This document shows, one piece after another, positions 36,395-47,045 of a stretch of DNA of 64,000 nt (within the stretch, counting starts at the first letter, position 1; every line of letters starts with the position of its first letter). The notes below the pieces were generated by a model, which searched no databases, was not told the DNA's origin, and was given only the letters and a program-made list of their open reading frames with translations. The position numbers and the translations under genes are program-made. The DNA is from Leptodontidium sp. MPI-SDFR-AT-0119. Taxonomy: Eukaryota; Ascomycota; Leotiomycetes; Helotiales; Leptodontidiaceae. The stretch is from positions 1,550,001 to 1,614,000 of the forward strand of contig JAHLEZ010000007.1 of the NCBI GenBank assembly GCA_020726505.1. Direction: 5' to 3'.

Positions 36395-36985
36395 GAGAAC
36401 TTGGTGGCTTAGTCTGCATATCTCTGGGGTCGTGTGGGCTGTGTGGGCTGTGAGACTTACACTGAGATGACTGTACGGAGCGAGAAGAGATCGAGAAACT
36501 GTGGAAGCAGGCCTGAGTCTGGACTGCTTTTGGACCTGCGAGAGAGAGTAACTCCGAGTGGTAAGAATGGCAATGATGTTGGATGAAGTGAACGGCGTTT
36601 CGATATGATGATGTGAGCGTGTTGTCGACAAATGAAAAGTGGAAAAGTGAGAAGTGACAAGAATAGGCAGGATGCTTCTATTTCCATTGTGGAAGGTGCG
36701 AGTTGGGCGAGACTCTTCCCAATATTGACGATATGGAAGGCAGGCGCGACGTCCCTTCTCGCTTATTTCAACCTCAGGTGCTCAGTTTGTTTCATGGCAC
36801 GATCTCTTCCAACTCGGTCTGGAAAAAAGGTAGTTCATGTTATGTACGCTCGATTACCTAGCAAAGGTCTCGTCTCTCCAACTTCCTCATCCACGGGAGT
36901 AACTACGATTGAAATCCCGCACACAGGAGTCCTTTGCAGAATCCATGCTACAACCAAACCAAGACTGAATGGTATACTGCTTCGG
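36395..36985. other. Intergenic region, possible 5' exon of the C2H2 gene
   Basis: An open minus-strand frame extends to 36631 and contains a plausible intron. Otherwise no supported coding sequence. Confidence 0.35.
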
Positions 36986-37617
36986 TCAATAGCTTCTCAA
37001 GTCTGGTCGATCTTGCAATTGCCTGGCGAGTAAAGTAAATCCAATAATTCTAATGAGCATAGCAGTACTATGATTGATATCTCGCTTCCTCCAAGCTAAC
37101 ACAAACACCTCGATTGAGGGGAGCGTCATGATGAAGAGAGAGATCTTGACTATTTGCGAATTCAGGTGAAGATCTGGGGTTAGAGTTCGGCGTATTATGA
37201 AGACGGCTTCATTGCCCATGAGAATGAACAAGAGGAAGAAGAAGGTGATGAGGATTGTGAGGTAGGGTCTAACGTCGTTAGGAGAGTGATATTTAACAGA
37301 GCAGTATCAAAATCACGTACGGTCCTAGGACACCCAAGTCCCCCTTTACAGCCATAGCAGCCATAACGAAGGTTACGGCGTAGATGTAGACGGATATCGT
37401 GATGAACTGGATAATCCATAGAATAATCGGAAAACCGCAATTCATTGAAGCAACTTGACTTGCTACCCCTGAGCGAGGTATTTTGATGAATAGGGGGAAA
37501 TAAACGAGCTGCGGACTGAACAAGCAGGAGCTGAAATCGAAACGGAAAAGAAACAGAAGAAAAAAATAACCTACACTCAGCTGGAAAGACAGAGGAAATG
37601 CTCATCTTGATATTCAT
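36986..37617 (-). CDS. Small integral membrane protein, about four helices
   Basis: The exon from about 37523 to 37321 encodes CGFPIILWIIQFITISVYIY and an Ala/Met-rich helix. An intron with GTACGT donor (37320-37269) joins it to YLTILITFFFLLFILMGNEA, IVKISLFIMTLPSIEVFVLA and ALLIRI-like sequence, ending ARQLQDRPDLRSY. The N-terminal piece MNIKMSISSVFPAE (37617) fits through a first intron whose donor I cannot fix. The total is about 170 residues with four hydrophobic segments and basic loops. I do not recognise the family; it resembles short fungal-specific membrane proteins of unknown role. Confidence 0.5.
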
Positions 37618-39299
37618 TTTGGAGATTCATAGCACTCTCCCGAGTAAGGGAGGTCCTGTCCGTTAATGCTTTTGCGCGTAAGAGAGATGCTGCTGTTCAC
37701 CTGGGCAGTTCTTCCCTGCGCCTGTACCCAATTGTCCACGACGCCACGCAGCATCAAGACCTTCTCGTCATCAAACAAACCCACTCGGCTCGAATCTGAG
37801 ATTAAGCATAATGGGAGCTCAAGAAGCAATCCTCGCATTGAATCTCGGGAGTTAAAACAATGCTTGGAGTCACGTGGGATGTATCAAATAAAGTGGTGGG
37901 AAAATGCCATGCACCCACCAGGCAGGCTCATCGTTGATCATTTCCTATTCGTCCCGCACTCCATGGGTGAGGATATCTTGATGATAATCTTGATATGCCC
38001 CCCGGGGGGTTTCAAGTCTGGTATAAATCGTGAAGGCTCGCTAAAAAGTACTTTGGTAGAATCCTGGATGATGGATGAAGCTGGAGAAAGGAGAGGAGAC
38101 TTCATGGATGCGCCAAGCATGAAAAGAGTGGATTTTACCCCTGAATTGCCCTGAAGCGAACCTCAAGAGACAGACAGACAGGACCTGGCTAGGCTTGATC
38201 GAGCCATCTCCAGATAATACTCCGTGAGCCAACCAGAAGGAGGCCAGGGCATCAATAATCCATCTACGGAGTATCTAGAGAGGGTCTAGGGGAATAATCT
38301 GCGAGCATCGTCGATGGGGCTGCACCGCACTGCACTGCATCGCATCGCATCTATATTGCCATGCATATTCCGTGCAGCTGCCCGGAAAGAAAGCACAGCT
38401 AGAGGTACAGCCTCAGCAAAACAAAAGCATCCACGATAATGCTGCTGCGATGTGCCGGCCTTGGTAAAGTCTGAAGTCAAGATCGCGTAGAGAGTTAGTT
38501 GAAATACCGTCCAGTACTGCCCGTCAGGTCGGTCAGGTAGACAGGGGTTCAATCCAGCCCCTTAGTCCTGCATTATTTGGGGGGAGAGAGCCGACTGGGG
38601 GAGGAGAAATCTCACCATCTACGGAGTACGAAGTACTCTACCGCATCTACATCAACACCTTCACCTTGAACTTCTCCTCACTTCACTCTTTTCCTCTCTC
38701 CCTCTACTCTCTCCCCATTCTTTCGCAGATCGCAGATTGATATCTTGTGCCCTTTGCTACTCTTCCCTTCCCTTCCCTTCCCTTCAATCGGCCTGCCTTG
38801 TTCAGCCACAGCAATTCGCTCCACCGGCTGGTCCCCCTCCCTACTTTCCGGCTACGACTACTGCACAGCTACCAAGCTACTCTATTAGCTACAGCAAACG
38901 GCTCTCGTCTGTTCGCGACATTTATTAAGCCCTACGACGACCTACGGCCTCAACTCTGTCTGTCGCCTTGGCCTAGATCTCGACATCTACGATACGGTTC
39001 AATCGATACGCAGATCCTCGAGTACATACTTTCGCGCCTTGAGCTACCGCTACAGCTCCAGCTTCCGAAACATCCTCCTCGTCCCCCTAGCACCTTCGCA
39101 GACCGAACGCCAAAGTTTCGAGACGCTCGCCTTCGGCCATCTACACCTCGCGCTCCTTTGTCGCAGACTCGAAATATTCACCCTTCCTCCTCGCCCGATA
39201 CAAGACCCGAACCGCAGATTCGATTCGAGTGCAAATTAGGGGAGACAAAGTCACGGCACGATCCCTGCCACTTTCGAGACTCATCCGTATCCAGTCAGC
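37618..39299. other. Long promoter/leader region of the septin-like gene
   Basis: 1.7 kb. Several TACGGAGTA-like motifs (38218, 38269, 38619) and an inverted AGTACGAAGTACT are visible, then pyrimidine-rich leader (CCCTTCCCTTCCCTT at 38763-38783). Long open frames overlapping on three frames up to 39299 look compositional, not coding. Confidence 0.4.
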
Positions 39300-41005
39300 A
39301 TGGTTTCTTCATCGAGACCACGAACACCAAGTGCGAGCCAGTCTCCACCTTCCGCAGACAAGTTGGCGGCAATTCCAGAATCCTCGAAAGCACATCCTCC
39401 TCGTCGTTCCTCCCTCGGCCTCCTGTTGCGCAGATCCAAGTCGGGCGAACTCAAACCAAGCAAGAAGCAGCAAGCCTACGCACGCGAACAAGAACTCGAG
39501 AGGCAGCGACGAGAAGCTGCCGCCATCCCCAAATCACCCCCTCGTCTCCCAGACCTTTACAACGGCCAGAAGCCCGCAAACCTTCCATTCGGCGGCGAGG
39601 ATCGTCCAGATTCGGTTGCAATCATATCAAACAGATCCGGTGGATATCAGAACGGTCGCGTATCGATGGATCCTCCACGCACATCGATGACGGTCGGCAG
39701 CGTCCCAATTCCTCCCATTCCATCAAACGGTAGTCGAAATGGCGACTGGGTAGATCCTTATGCCCGTACGGAGAGCATGACCCATCGTGGAAGATATAGT
39801 TACGCCAGCAGTGCGGTTAGCACAATCAACAGTCCTCGCAGAGTTAGGAGACGGAAGGACCCTACGCCGTTCAAGTAAGTTTCGCGCTGTTCTGTATGGG
39901 ATAGGAATTGACTTTGCATAGTATCTTGATCATTGGCGCGCGTTCATCAGGAAAGACCTCGTTCCTCGAATTCCTCAAGACCTCTCTAGCTCTCCCACCC
40001 AAGAAGAGATCAAATCGTCCAACCGAACTCGCAGATGATATATTCGCTCCACAAAACACCAAGACCGGCAATTTCGAATCCCATTATTTGGAGACGGAGA
40101 TCGATGGCGAACGCATTGGTCTTACTCTGTGGGATTCGGAGGGATTGGAGAAGAATGTTGTTGACCTGCAGCTTCGGGAGATGTCTTCCTTCTTGGAGAG
40201 CAAGTTCGAGGAGACCTTCACAGAGGAGATGAAAGTCATCCGAGCACCCGGTGTCCAAGATACCCATATCCATTGTGCTTTCCTCCTACTCGACCCACTT
40301 CGTCTGGACAGAAATATCGCGACTTCCAAGGCTGCTTCGATGACTGGCAATGGACATACTACGAATGGAAAGTATAACTCTTCTCCTCGAATCATTGGTG
40401 GCCTAGATGAGGATCTCGATCTGCAGGTCTTGCGTTCACTGCAAGGCAAGACGACTGTTGTGCCCGTTATATCCAAAGCGGATACCATCACCACAGCCCA
40501 CATGAGCCATCTCAAGAAGACTGTCTGGGATAGCTTGCGAAAGGCAAATCTTGACCCACTCGAAGCACTTGGGCTTGATGATTTCGATCCAGATAGCCCC
40601 ACTAGAGATGCCAACCGTATCGATGAGGCAGACGAGGAAGAGGATTCCGACAAGAACTCTGGTGATGATCTTCCAGTCCAAGATGTAACCACATCTCCAA
40701 AATCCAACAGACTCTCGACAGGCTCGGTCCGCCGTCACAGTCATAAGCGCGATGAGTCCGAATCACAGGAGACACCATATCTTCCTCTTTCAATCATCAG
40801 TCCGGATATCTACGAGCCTGGTGTAATTGGAAGGAAGTTCCCCTGGGGATTCGCAGATCCAATGGATGTGGAGCATTGCGATTTCGTCAGATTGAAGGAA
40901 GCTGTATTCAGCGAATGGCGAGGAGAGTTGAGAGAAGCAAGTCGGGAGCTTTGGTATGAAGGATGGAGGACGAGCAGACTCAAGCACCGTGAAGTCAGAC
41001 GATGA
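39300..41005 (+). CDS. Divergent septin-type GTPase
   Basis: Two exons (39300-39874, 39922-41005) give 552 residues. The first 190 are Ser/Pro/Arg-rich and disordered. The G domain begins NILIIGARSSGKTSFLEF with a P-loop (GARSSGKT, about 197-204). A DxxG motif follows in LWDSEG (about 265) and a septin-like IHCAFLLLDPLR. G4 is SKAD at about 375 and the acidic insert EADEEEDSDKNSGDD sits near 430. The C-terminal PWGFADPMDVEHCDFVRLKE is the septin unique-element region (PWG...EHCDF). No coiled coil follows, so it would resemble septins lacking one. Septins form filaments at septa and hyphal branch points. This looks like a non-core paralogue; polymerisation cannot be judged from the sequence. 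Confidence 0.82.
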
Positions 41006-41712
41006 TCTGTCCTACTGAGCATGTCTTACAAGCCGTGGGCTTACTTTTGGAACGGCCTACCCATGATACCGGAGACATGGCGATTAATTTCGGTTGTGAT
41101 ACTCATTTTTCTTTTGTTGATCGATTGCATACCCCTTACTTCGTTCGCCACGCATGATGCTTTGTACCATTTTCGATGCCTATCAAGGACGACAAGGGTG
41201 AAACTCCTCCACGAGAGAGAAAATTCCTAGATTTCAGATGTGCGATAGCGTTTGTGCAGATAGCGTTTTGAATTTCGATTCTACTGCGCTGGGCGCTTCA
41301 CTTTTTTACAACTATTTTGAAAGGAAGGACACTTCTCTGGAACTTTCGATATGGAGGCAAAGCAAAAAAAACGGACTCACGAGAAAGAAAACTATTGGGG
41401 GAGGAAATATTGATCTCGTGGAGATGGGTCATAGCAAATACCTTTTTTCTTCAAGATTGTCACGTAGCGCTTGGCTGCCTTTGCTGGTTGCTACCTGCTG
41501 TATGTTTTGTGTTTCGATGAATCAGAAGCTTCTACTTCACTTTATGAGCGATGCCTGGTAGGCAGGGCAGCATTTGAATTGCTGATTAGTGGCGGAATTT
41601 TATCATGTTGTCTGAATTGGTTTCTTGAAAGTGACTACCGTATCAAGATTACTGGACTCTTCCTCGCTCGTTTCTGCTATAACTACCCAGATGTCTACAA
41701 AGAGCAAGTCGC
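41006..41712. other. Convergent 3' intergenic region
   Basis: Tail region of the septin-like gene and the acidic membrane protein gene. Short unsupported frames only. Confidence 0.45.
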
Positions 41713-42462
41713 TCACCAACCCTCTCGCGCAGCCCTTCTATCCCAATCACTCCCACTAACATGACTTATCACCTCCTCCACTTCCTCTTCGTCCTCATCC
41801 TCATCCTCATCTTCATCTTCATACTGCAGCTCATACTGTTCCTCATACCTCGCCGCCTCATCCTTCTCCGCCACGATCTCAAGCCCAACACAAATAACTA
41901 GATACGCACCCACTCCTACTAACCCCAAAAGCACCACCCAACTAACCACACCCACTACACCACCCGATCCAGATCCAGATCCAGCTCCCTCACCTCTCAT
42001 ATCATCCTCCTTAGCACCCAACAAAACCACCCCAAGAACAACAATAAACCCAGCAAGGAAGTACCTCTTCCACGACCAATAATTTCTCATCAAATTCGAA
42101 CCCGCGTTTATGTTTCTGTCCGCGCCTGCGTTTGCATTCAAATACGCCATCGAGCTAGGCGAAGCATCTTCTCCCCTCCCTTCCCCTTCCTCCCCCGGGG
42201 TATAAGGCGTCGACGGCGGCGCGTTCAGGAACGGCGGGGATGTGGGCGTCGTGGACCCGAAACTGTAGCGTCGCCGACGGAGGGTGTAGATCTGGTCTAT
42301 TTCCTGGTCGATTTCTTGTGCGGCTTCGGCTTCGGCTTCGATTTGCTTTTGTTGGCGTTCGATTTGTCGTTCCATTTCAAGCTGGAGGTCGCACGAGCGT
42401 TGCCGCTTTTGGATGAGGGTGCGTGGGGAGTTGGGGGAGGGGTTGGGGAGGGGGTTGTTCAT
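41713..42462 (-). CDS. Hypothetical acidic two-helix membrane protein
   Basis: A single frame of 249 residues. The N-terminal 90 residues form a Gln/Glu-rich coiled-coil-like helix (ERQIERQQKQIEAEAEAAQE) followed by a Pro/Ser/Thr-rich linker. Two hydrophobic segments (YFLAGFIVVLGVVLLG at about 132 and VVGVVSWVVLLGLVGVGAYL at about 170) are separated by a Gly-Ser run. The C-terminus is an acidic run (EDEDEDEDEDEEEVEE) encoded by a GATGAG-type microsatellite. Two termini facing the same side would be expected. No family recognised. It is plausible as a real gene because the frame is long and ends in a normal stop. Confidence 0.55.
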   Translation of the reverse strand: MNNPLPNPSPNSPRTLIQKRQRSCDLQLEMERQIERQQKQIEAEAEAAQEIDQEIDQIYTLRRRRYSFGSTTPTSPPFLNAPPSTPYTPGEEGEGRGEDASPSSMAYLNANAGADRNINAGSNLMRNYWSWKRYFLAGFIVVLGVVLLGAKEDDMRGEGAGSGSGSGGVVGVVSWVVLLGLVGVGAYLVICVGLEIVAEKDEAARYEEQYELQYEDEDEDEDEDEEEVEEVISHVSGSDWDRRAAREGW

Positions 42463-43559
42463 TTTCTGGAGTTGGGTTTGGTGTTGTGATTTTGGTGTTG
42501 GTTTGTGGTGTTTGTTTTTGTTTTGGATTTGGATTTGGATTTGGTGGAGGATGGTTGCTTGCGAGCTTAGCGGTGGGGTGTGGAGCGGAAAGAAGTCTAT
42601 CTCGTCTATGCAGACTGAGCTGGGTGTTTTATATTCGGAGGGGTGTGACTGTGTTTGCGTCGGGGCAGATGGATTGGTTACAGCATACTACTTCCGTCGT
42701 TCAGTGGACACAGGTAAATGTTGTTTGAAGAAGGATACGGCGTATACTTTTGAATGGAGGGGGTTAAGGTATTCTTCTACTTGAGGGGAAAGTGGAAGGC
42801 TTGGGATTTGTGCCTTGCTTCCAGATTCAGAATTTGGTAAGGGTGTCCGGCTCTTTGTTTCTTTGTTTTCTTTGTTGACATGTTCGCTTGCGGGTTTCAG
42901 TAGTTGGATTTGCTCGGGTAATTTGCTTTGTTCGAGTGAACGGTTGCGGAGAGCGTCACTCTTGAGTGAGTGAGCTTCTAGAGTTAAGGCCGATGATGTT
43001 TTGCTGACCATTCTACAGTAGATTATGTAAGTGCCGACTTAGCACATAATAAGAAGAGAAGGGGCGATGCTCGCTGCGCTCGTGGTGCTTCGCGCCAAAA
43101 CGAAAATCCCCCATAGGGATCGTAGTAAAGTCGCCATCTACTAAGATCATCACCATGTAATTAGTTAGTCCACGCTTAAAATCCCACTAAAACTGGTGAC
43201 ATTTAACATTTATTCCGGCCTGGGGGTAATAGGTAATAGATTAGAGGGGGGGGGATCTTAAAATACTCTTGATCATGAAACTGTTTAGAAGATATGCAGC
43301 GGGTCTTAGACTAGGCACAGGAAAGACAAGCCTTCCTCCTCGCTCCAGGTGGTGGGCGAGGCGAATTGTGAATATGCATATGCCTCAACAGCACGTCTCT
43401 GCAGTCGAACAGTTTGAAGCAGGCACTGCAATGGTAACGGGCATATTTCCACGAAGCGTCGGTGGTGGTGGTATCCTGTTGGTGAAGAGCTGGGGTAGAG
43501 TAGAGGAGCAGTAGGAGTAGGAGTAGGGGTAGACTGCCTCTAAGCGTCTTTTAAATCTT
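42463..43559. other. Gene-poor stretch
   Basis: A 107-codon frame at 42688-43011 (minus) is possible but unsupported. GATTTG-like and TTGGATTTGG microsatellite sequence lies at 42520-42545, and a run of G at 43247-43255. Around 43070-43110 the sequence GCTCGCTGCGCTCGTGGTGCTTCGCGCC resembles repeat-derived sequence of many fungal genomes. Confidence 0.35.
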
Positions 43560-43975
43560 AAAAAGAGAAGAAGACGGTGAAAACTCGCCATGACTAGTAC
43601 CATCACCGAAGGTGATAGTCTCTCCCGAGCAAGCTCCTTCTCTGGCTGAGCCCAAGCATCGGCAGCCTAAGCTAAGAGCTTTAAGGTTAAGGTTAAGGCT
43701 GACTTAACTTGCTCACACTCGACAGGGGTAGTATTCTCTATTAATATATGGTTAGCGGACATACACTAAACTGAGTTCACTTGGAAAATCCATTTGAGCC
43801 ATTTTGGAGAGTGTTAAGGTTTGAGTTTAGTATGTAGAAGGGTGAAGTAGACTTGTTATTTGTGGTAGAAACCGATAGAAGTTTGGAGTAGAGTTTGCGA
43901 GAGTTGTTGTGTTGTTTTGTTGTTAAAGGAAGAGCATAGTTTGGCAACAAGTTGGATAGCGAACCTCCTGCTCGA
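43560..43975 (-). repeat. Inverted repeat family, copy A (minus orientation)
   Basis: Read on the minus strand it aligns with the block at 46310-47045: the shared start AGGAGGTTCGCT, a leader with CACAAATAACAAGTCT, an ATG (43802-43800) beginning MAQMDFP, a GT-AG intron and a second coding part. In copy A the second part hits TAG at 43669-43667 where copy B has TGG. The next bases share GGAGCTTGCTCGGGAG. Copies A and B face opposite ways, about 2.6 kb apart. The encoded short Ser/Thr-rich protein is unknown. Confidence 0.75.
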
Positions 43976-44568
43976 CGGGAGTGGGAGCACGCCGAAGGAG
44001 CCAAACGACCACGGAATATCGATTGGAAGGATGTAGCCTTTTGCGACAAGTTCCACTTAGGAATCCGTCCGCAGGTCACGAAGAGAGTGAAAAGAAGGAT
44101 CGGGCCTGAGAGTTGTTCTAAGCCGGAGAACGTTCATCGGAAGAAAGTTACGTCAAAAGATATAAAGGCAAAGGCTCGTGAGGGTAAGCATTTGAACCTT
44201 TTGAATGTCTTCGTTGCTATTAGATATGACTATCGAAAGATCTTGACTTATGACGCTGGCAACGACGTGGGCAAGATGAGTACGAAATGTTAACTGAGCA
44301 AATCCTCCCGCATTTACTTGACGATTTCCGATCTGGAGGGCTCACTCTTTGCCACGACGCCGACTCAGCTTACTTATCTAAAGCTACCGAAGCGTGGGTT
44401 AAGAAGGATGGCTTGAAGGTACTACCTTTACCTGGTGTTTCCCCTGATTTCTCTATCTTTAAGTCGATGGCCAATCCCTTAAAGCAAGCATTTCATGCGC
44501 GAAGATCAGTCTCTGAAGATGCAGCGTTGAGACGATTCAAGAAGATATTTATGTGGGATATGAATTAA
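43957..44568 (+). mobile_element. Tc1/mariner-type transposase remnant
   Basis: Two overlapping frames (43952-44293 and 44287-44568) belong to one transposase, joined by a one-base frame change near 44280. The first has WKDVAFCDKFHLGIRPQ, the first catalytic Asp region. The second has CHDADSAY and LPGVSPDFSIFKSMANPLKQ, the second Asp and the SPD[L/F]-type third Asp block. The N-terminal DNA-binding half and both terminal repeats are missing. It abuts copy A of the unknown repeat on its left. Short spacing between the second and third acidic residues suggests a small internal loss as well. Non-functional. Confidence 0.8.
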
Positions 44569-45137
44569 GAAACGATTCAAAACATGTATCATAAATATAC
44601 AAATAGGCTACTTACTTGTAGGGAGGCAAATGGGCAAATGACGAAGTATTGAGAGGTAGCTAGAATGCAGATATTTGGTATTGTTTGCGCACGTGCCTTA
44701 ATCGGTCACTTTTCTCATTTCTCCCGAACCTTCCACCAATTCATTTATTCGTGTCTCCCATGTTTGTGATACGTATATTATAACCTCACCAACTTCTCTA
44801 TCGGTCAAGAGAAGAGCAGGGCCTCTTCTAGTAGGGCGAGCGCGTTCAGGGGCTGTGAACCAAGGATCCCGCGAATCGTACTCTCAGAAGAGGCTCGCCG
44901 GTAGAAAGGTTCTTGTATCGTAATTGAAGAGCGCAAATCGGGACTTTTCCGTACCAGTGTAATTGGCGCATAGCCTCCTTGTGTTTCGTAGCAATTTGGA
45001 AGCCTTTTGTATGATGCCAGTCGTCGAGGGGGGGTGTTGTAGCCATAATTGCTGATTGAGAGGTTCAGGGCTTTCACGTTCGTTAGACTTTTGCGGTGCG
45101 ACTGCAGCCCAGATTCGGGTGCCTCCATATTTCGCGC
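44569..45137. other. AT-rich region without supported gene
   Basis: A 107-codon minus-strand frame at 44805-45128 (MEAPESGLQSHRKS...) begins just after the AsaB-like gene's stop. It matches nothing I recognise. Confidence 0.35.
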
Positions 45138-46216
45138 TCAGTTCCTAGGATGAGTGAACACCAATGCCCGAATTTCGATGCTCTTCCGCGGCGGTAGGCC
45201 TGCTTGATACTTCGGATGCTTGAATGCAGAATGTGCACAACCTGTCAAGTTAGCATTCTTGACTACCACATCTAGATGGGAGTGACTTACGCTTGCCTTC
45301 AATATCCTCCTGCGAGTCGAAAATCTTGAGCATCAAAACCTCGTCAGGTGTTTGTTGACTCAGATAGTACCATTTTTGTTGGGGGTTGAAGTGAGCGTAG
45401 AGAGTTGCGCCTGTGAATCGTTTTCGGACAATGTCGCATTCAGTCAAGTCACCAGGCTCCATCGAAGAACTGTCACAGACCGCAAGCGGGAAGTCCTCGA
45501 CAGGATTCTCCAGTGGCTTCCAGACGCTGAGAGAGTTAGAGAAAATGGGTATTAGGTGAATTCGGGAGCCTACTTGATGATTCGCACTCTGCCTTGCAGG
45601 AGATATTCTGCCTTCTCCTGCATGTGAAGCTGAACATGGTTGAGAACAGCAGCGGGACTTTGGTCTAGAAGAAACTCGTCAGAAAAATAAAGGCCTGAAC
45701 TTTGGAGATAACAACTCACCGACGTGTACGACTCCGGCGGGTTCGACCCAGTTTGAGAGATCGTTCAAGTCAATACGATCGCCCTCCTTGATGTGGATAT
45801 CTCCACTCCGGAGCTAAAAGGGTCAGTTCTCTACTCTCGTCGCATTTTCCAGGGGTTCAACTTACTCTCCACTCGAAGAAGAAGACTTGGTCGACATCAG
45901 AGACCTGTTCTCTGATCAGACTCTCAACTTCTGGTTTATAGACCCCTTCCACCATAGTCCCATCAATCCTTCCCAACCTGTCAAGAGTCGACCGGAATTC
46001 TCGAACCATGAACCCATGCTTATCAAGTGTGAATTGATATTTGAGCTCTCTGATATCTCGAATGGTTTGCTCTCTTGCCTCAAACTTGGTGTTGTGCTGC
46101 CTTTGGTTCTTGGCATCGCTCGGAATGTCCATCATGATCTCGAAGGGCTTCTCATGTTGGTAGATGTCCAGTTTCTGGAGGTAGTTGAGAGAAGCGGTGA
46201 CGTCTCCTGAAGACAT
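45138..46216 (-). CDS. AsaB/CmcJ-type hydroxylase-methyltransferase-like protein
   Basis: Five exons join in frame (46216-45866, 45813-45720, 45664-45574, 45526-45291, 45241-45138) to 291 residues. The fold is recognised from SLNYLQKLDIYQHEKPFEIM at the start, then KEGDRIDLNDL and VHVDQSPAAV. The VRIINVWKPLENPVEDFPLA segment and the end GCAHSAFKHP, SIEIRALVF are all hallmarks of the AsaB/CmcJ/GA4-desaturase-like family. Members are small oxidoreductases, non-haem iron or SAM dependent in different reports, found in fungal secondary-metabolite clusters such as aspergillic acid. The His in GCAHSAFKHP and the HVDQS pair may be metal ligands. No synthase gene lies next to it. Instead it is flanked by the inverted repeat copies and mobile debris. 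Confidence 0.85.
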
Positions 46217-46309
46217 GTTTGCGGCGTGAGTTGTTCTTCTCAAAGATTGGGAACAGTTTAGGTCGTATTTGTAGGCGCGGAGCCTTAGATAGGTATTCAC
46301 TCAATTGAT

Positions 46310-47045
46310 TAAGGTAGGAGGTTCGCTGCCTAACTTGTTGCCAAACTAGGCAAGAATGGTCGAAATACAGCGTGACAAATGATTTGATTTGATTTGATTA
46401 GGGGGTCCTAATCAAAATCAAATCAAGGCCGAAATTCACGTAATCAAATCATTGATTTTGATTATAATTGATTATAATCTAATTATAATCTGATTATTAT
46501 CAACAGTAGCAAATCAAATCAAATCAGATTATAATCAATTATAATTGATTAGCTTAATTTTTCTTTCTCACGCTGTCGAAATAGGAAAGTATGCTCTTTG
46601 GGTGAATTCCTTCCCACCGGTCGAGGGAAGACCGTCTCGCCGTTTGTGTAACCTCTTCCTTTAACAATACAATAACTCTCGCAAGCTCTACTCTAAACTT
46701 CTAAACGTCTTCCACCACAAATAACAAGTCTGCTTCACCCCTCTATACACCAAACTCGAACCTCAACACTCTCCAAAATGGCTCAAATGGATCTTCCAAG
46801 CAAGTGAACTTAGTTTAGTGTATGTTTATGATTAACGCACTAGTGCTAATTATACATTAATAGAGAACACTACCCCCGTCGAGGGTGAGCAAGTTAAGTC
46901 AACCTCGACCTCAACCTCAACCTTGAAGCTCCCAGTTTGGGCTGCTGAGACCGAGGTCGCCGATCCTCGGGGTCAGCCATGGAAAGAGCTTGCTCGGGAG
47001 GAGACTGTTACCTTCGATAATGGTGCTGATCAAGGTGAGTTTTCT
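46310..47045 (+). repeat. Inverted repeat family, copy B (plus orientation)
   Basis: Counterpart of copy A. It begins AGGAGGTTCGCT, contains the 208-base hAT-type MITE (listed separately) and extra sequence before the shared leader, then the ATG at 46778 and the second exon. Identity is visible over several blocks, with substitutions mostly of transition type. Confidence 0.75.
46360..46583. mobile_element. hAT-type MITE with perfect 8-bp target duplication
   Basis: The element (46368-46575, 208 bases) begins CAGCGTGACAAATGATTTG and ends with TCACGCTG, the reverse complement of the first eight bases. It is flanked on both sides by TCGAAATA, an 8-base target-site duplication (46360-46367 and 46576-46583) diagnostic for hAT transposition. 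The subterminal part is made of GATTT repeats, with a hairpin GATTTGATTAGG/CCTAATCAAAATC. The interior is AT-rich and has no coding capacity, so it needs a transposase elsewhere. The intact duplication suggests recent insertion. Confidence 0.92.

Noticed and set aside
38747..39733. 328-codon plus-strand frame overlapping the septin-like gene start
   Set aside because: Low-complexity Arg/Pro/Ser translation in the wrong frame of the septin first exon; the septin frame has the GTPase motifs.
42688..43011. 107-codon minus-strand frame
   Set aside because: Possible short gene, but Ser/Lys/Glu-rich without any recognisable feature.
43680..43705. TTAAGG repeats resembling telomere sequence
   Set aside because: They are the reverse complement of a Leu-Thr coding stretch in repeat copy A, matched by ACCTCA repeats in copy B.
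44805..45128. 107-codon minus-strand frame next to the AsaB-like gene
   Set aside because: No similarity, and it begins only 10 bases after the stop of a gene on the same strand; kept as unassigned.
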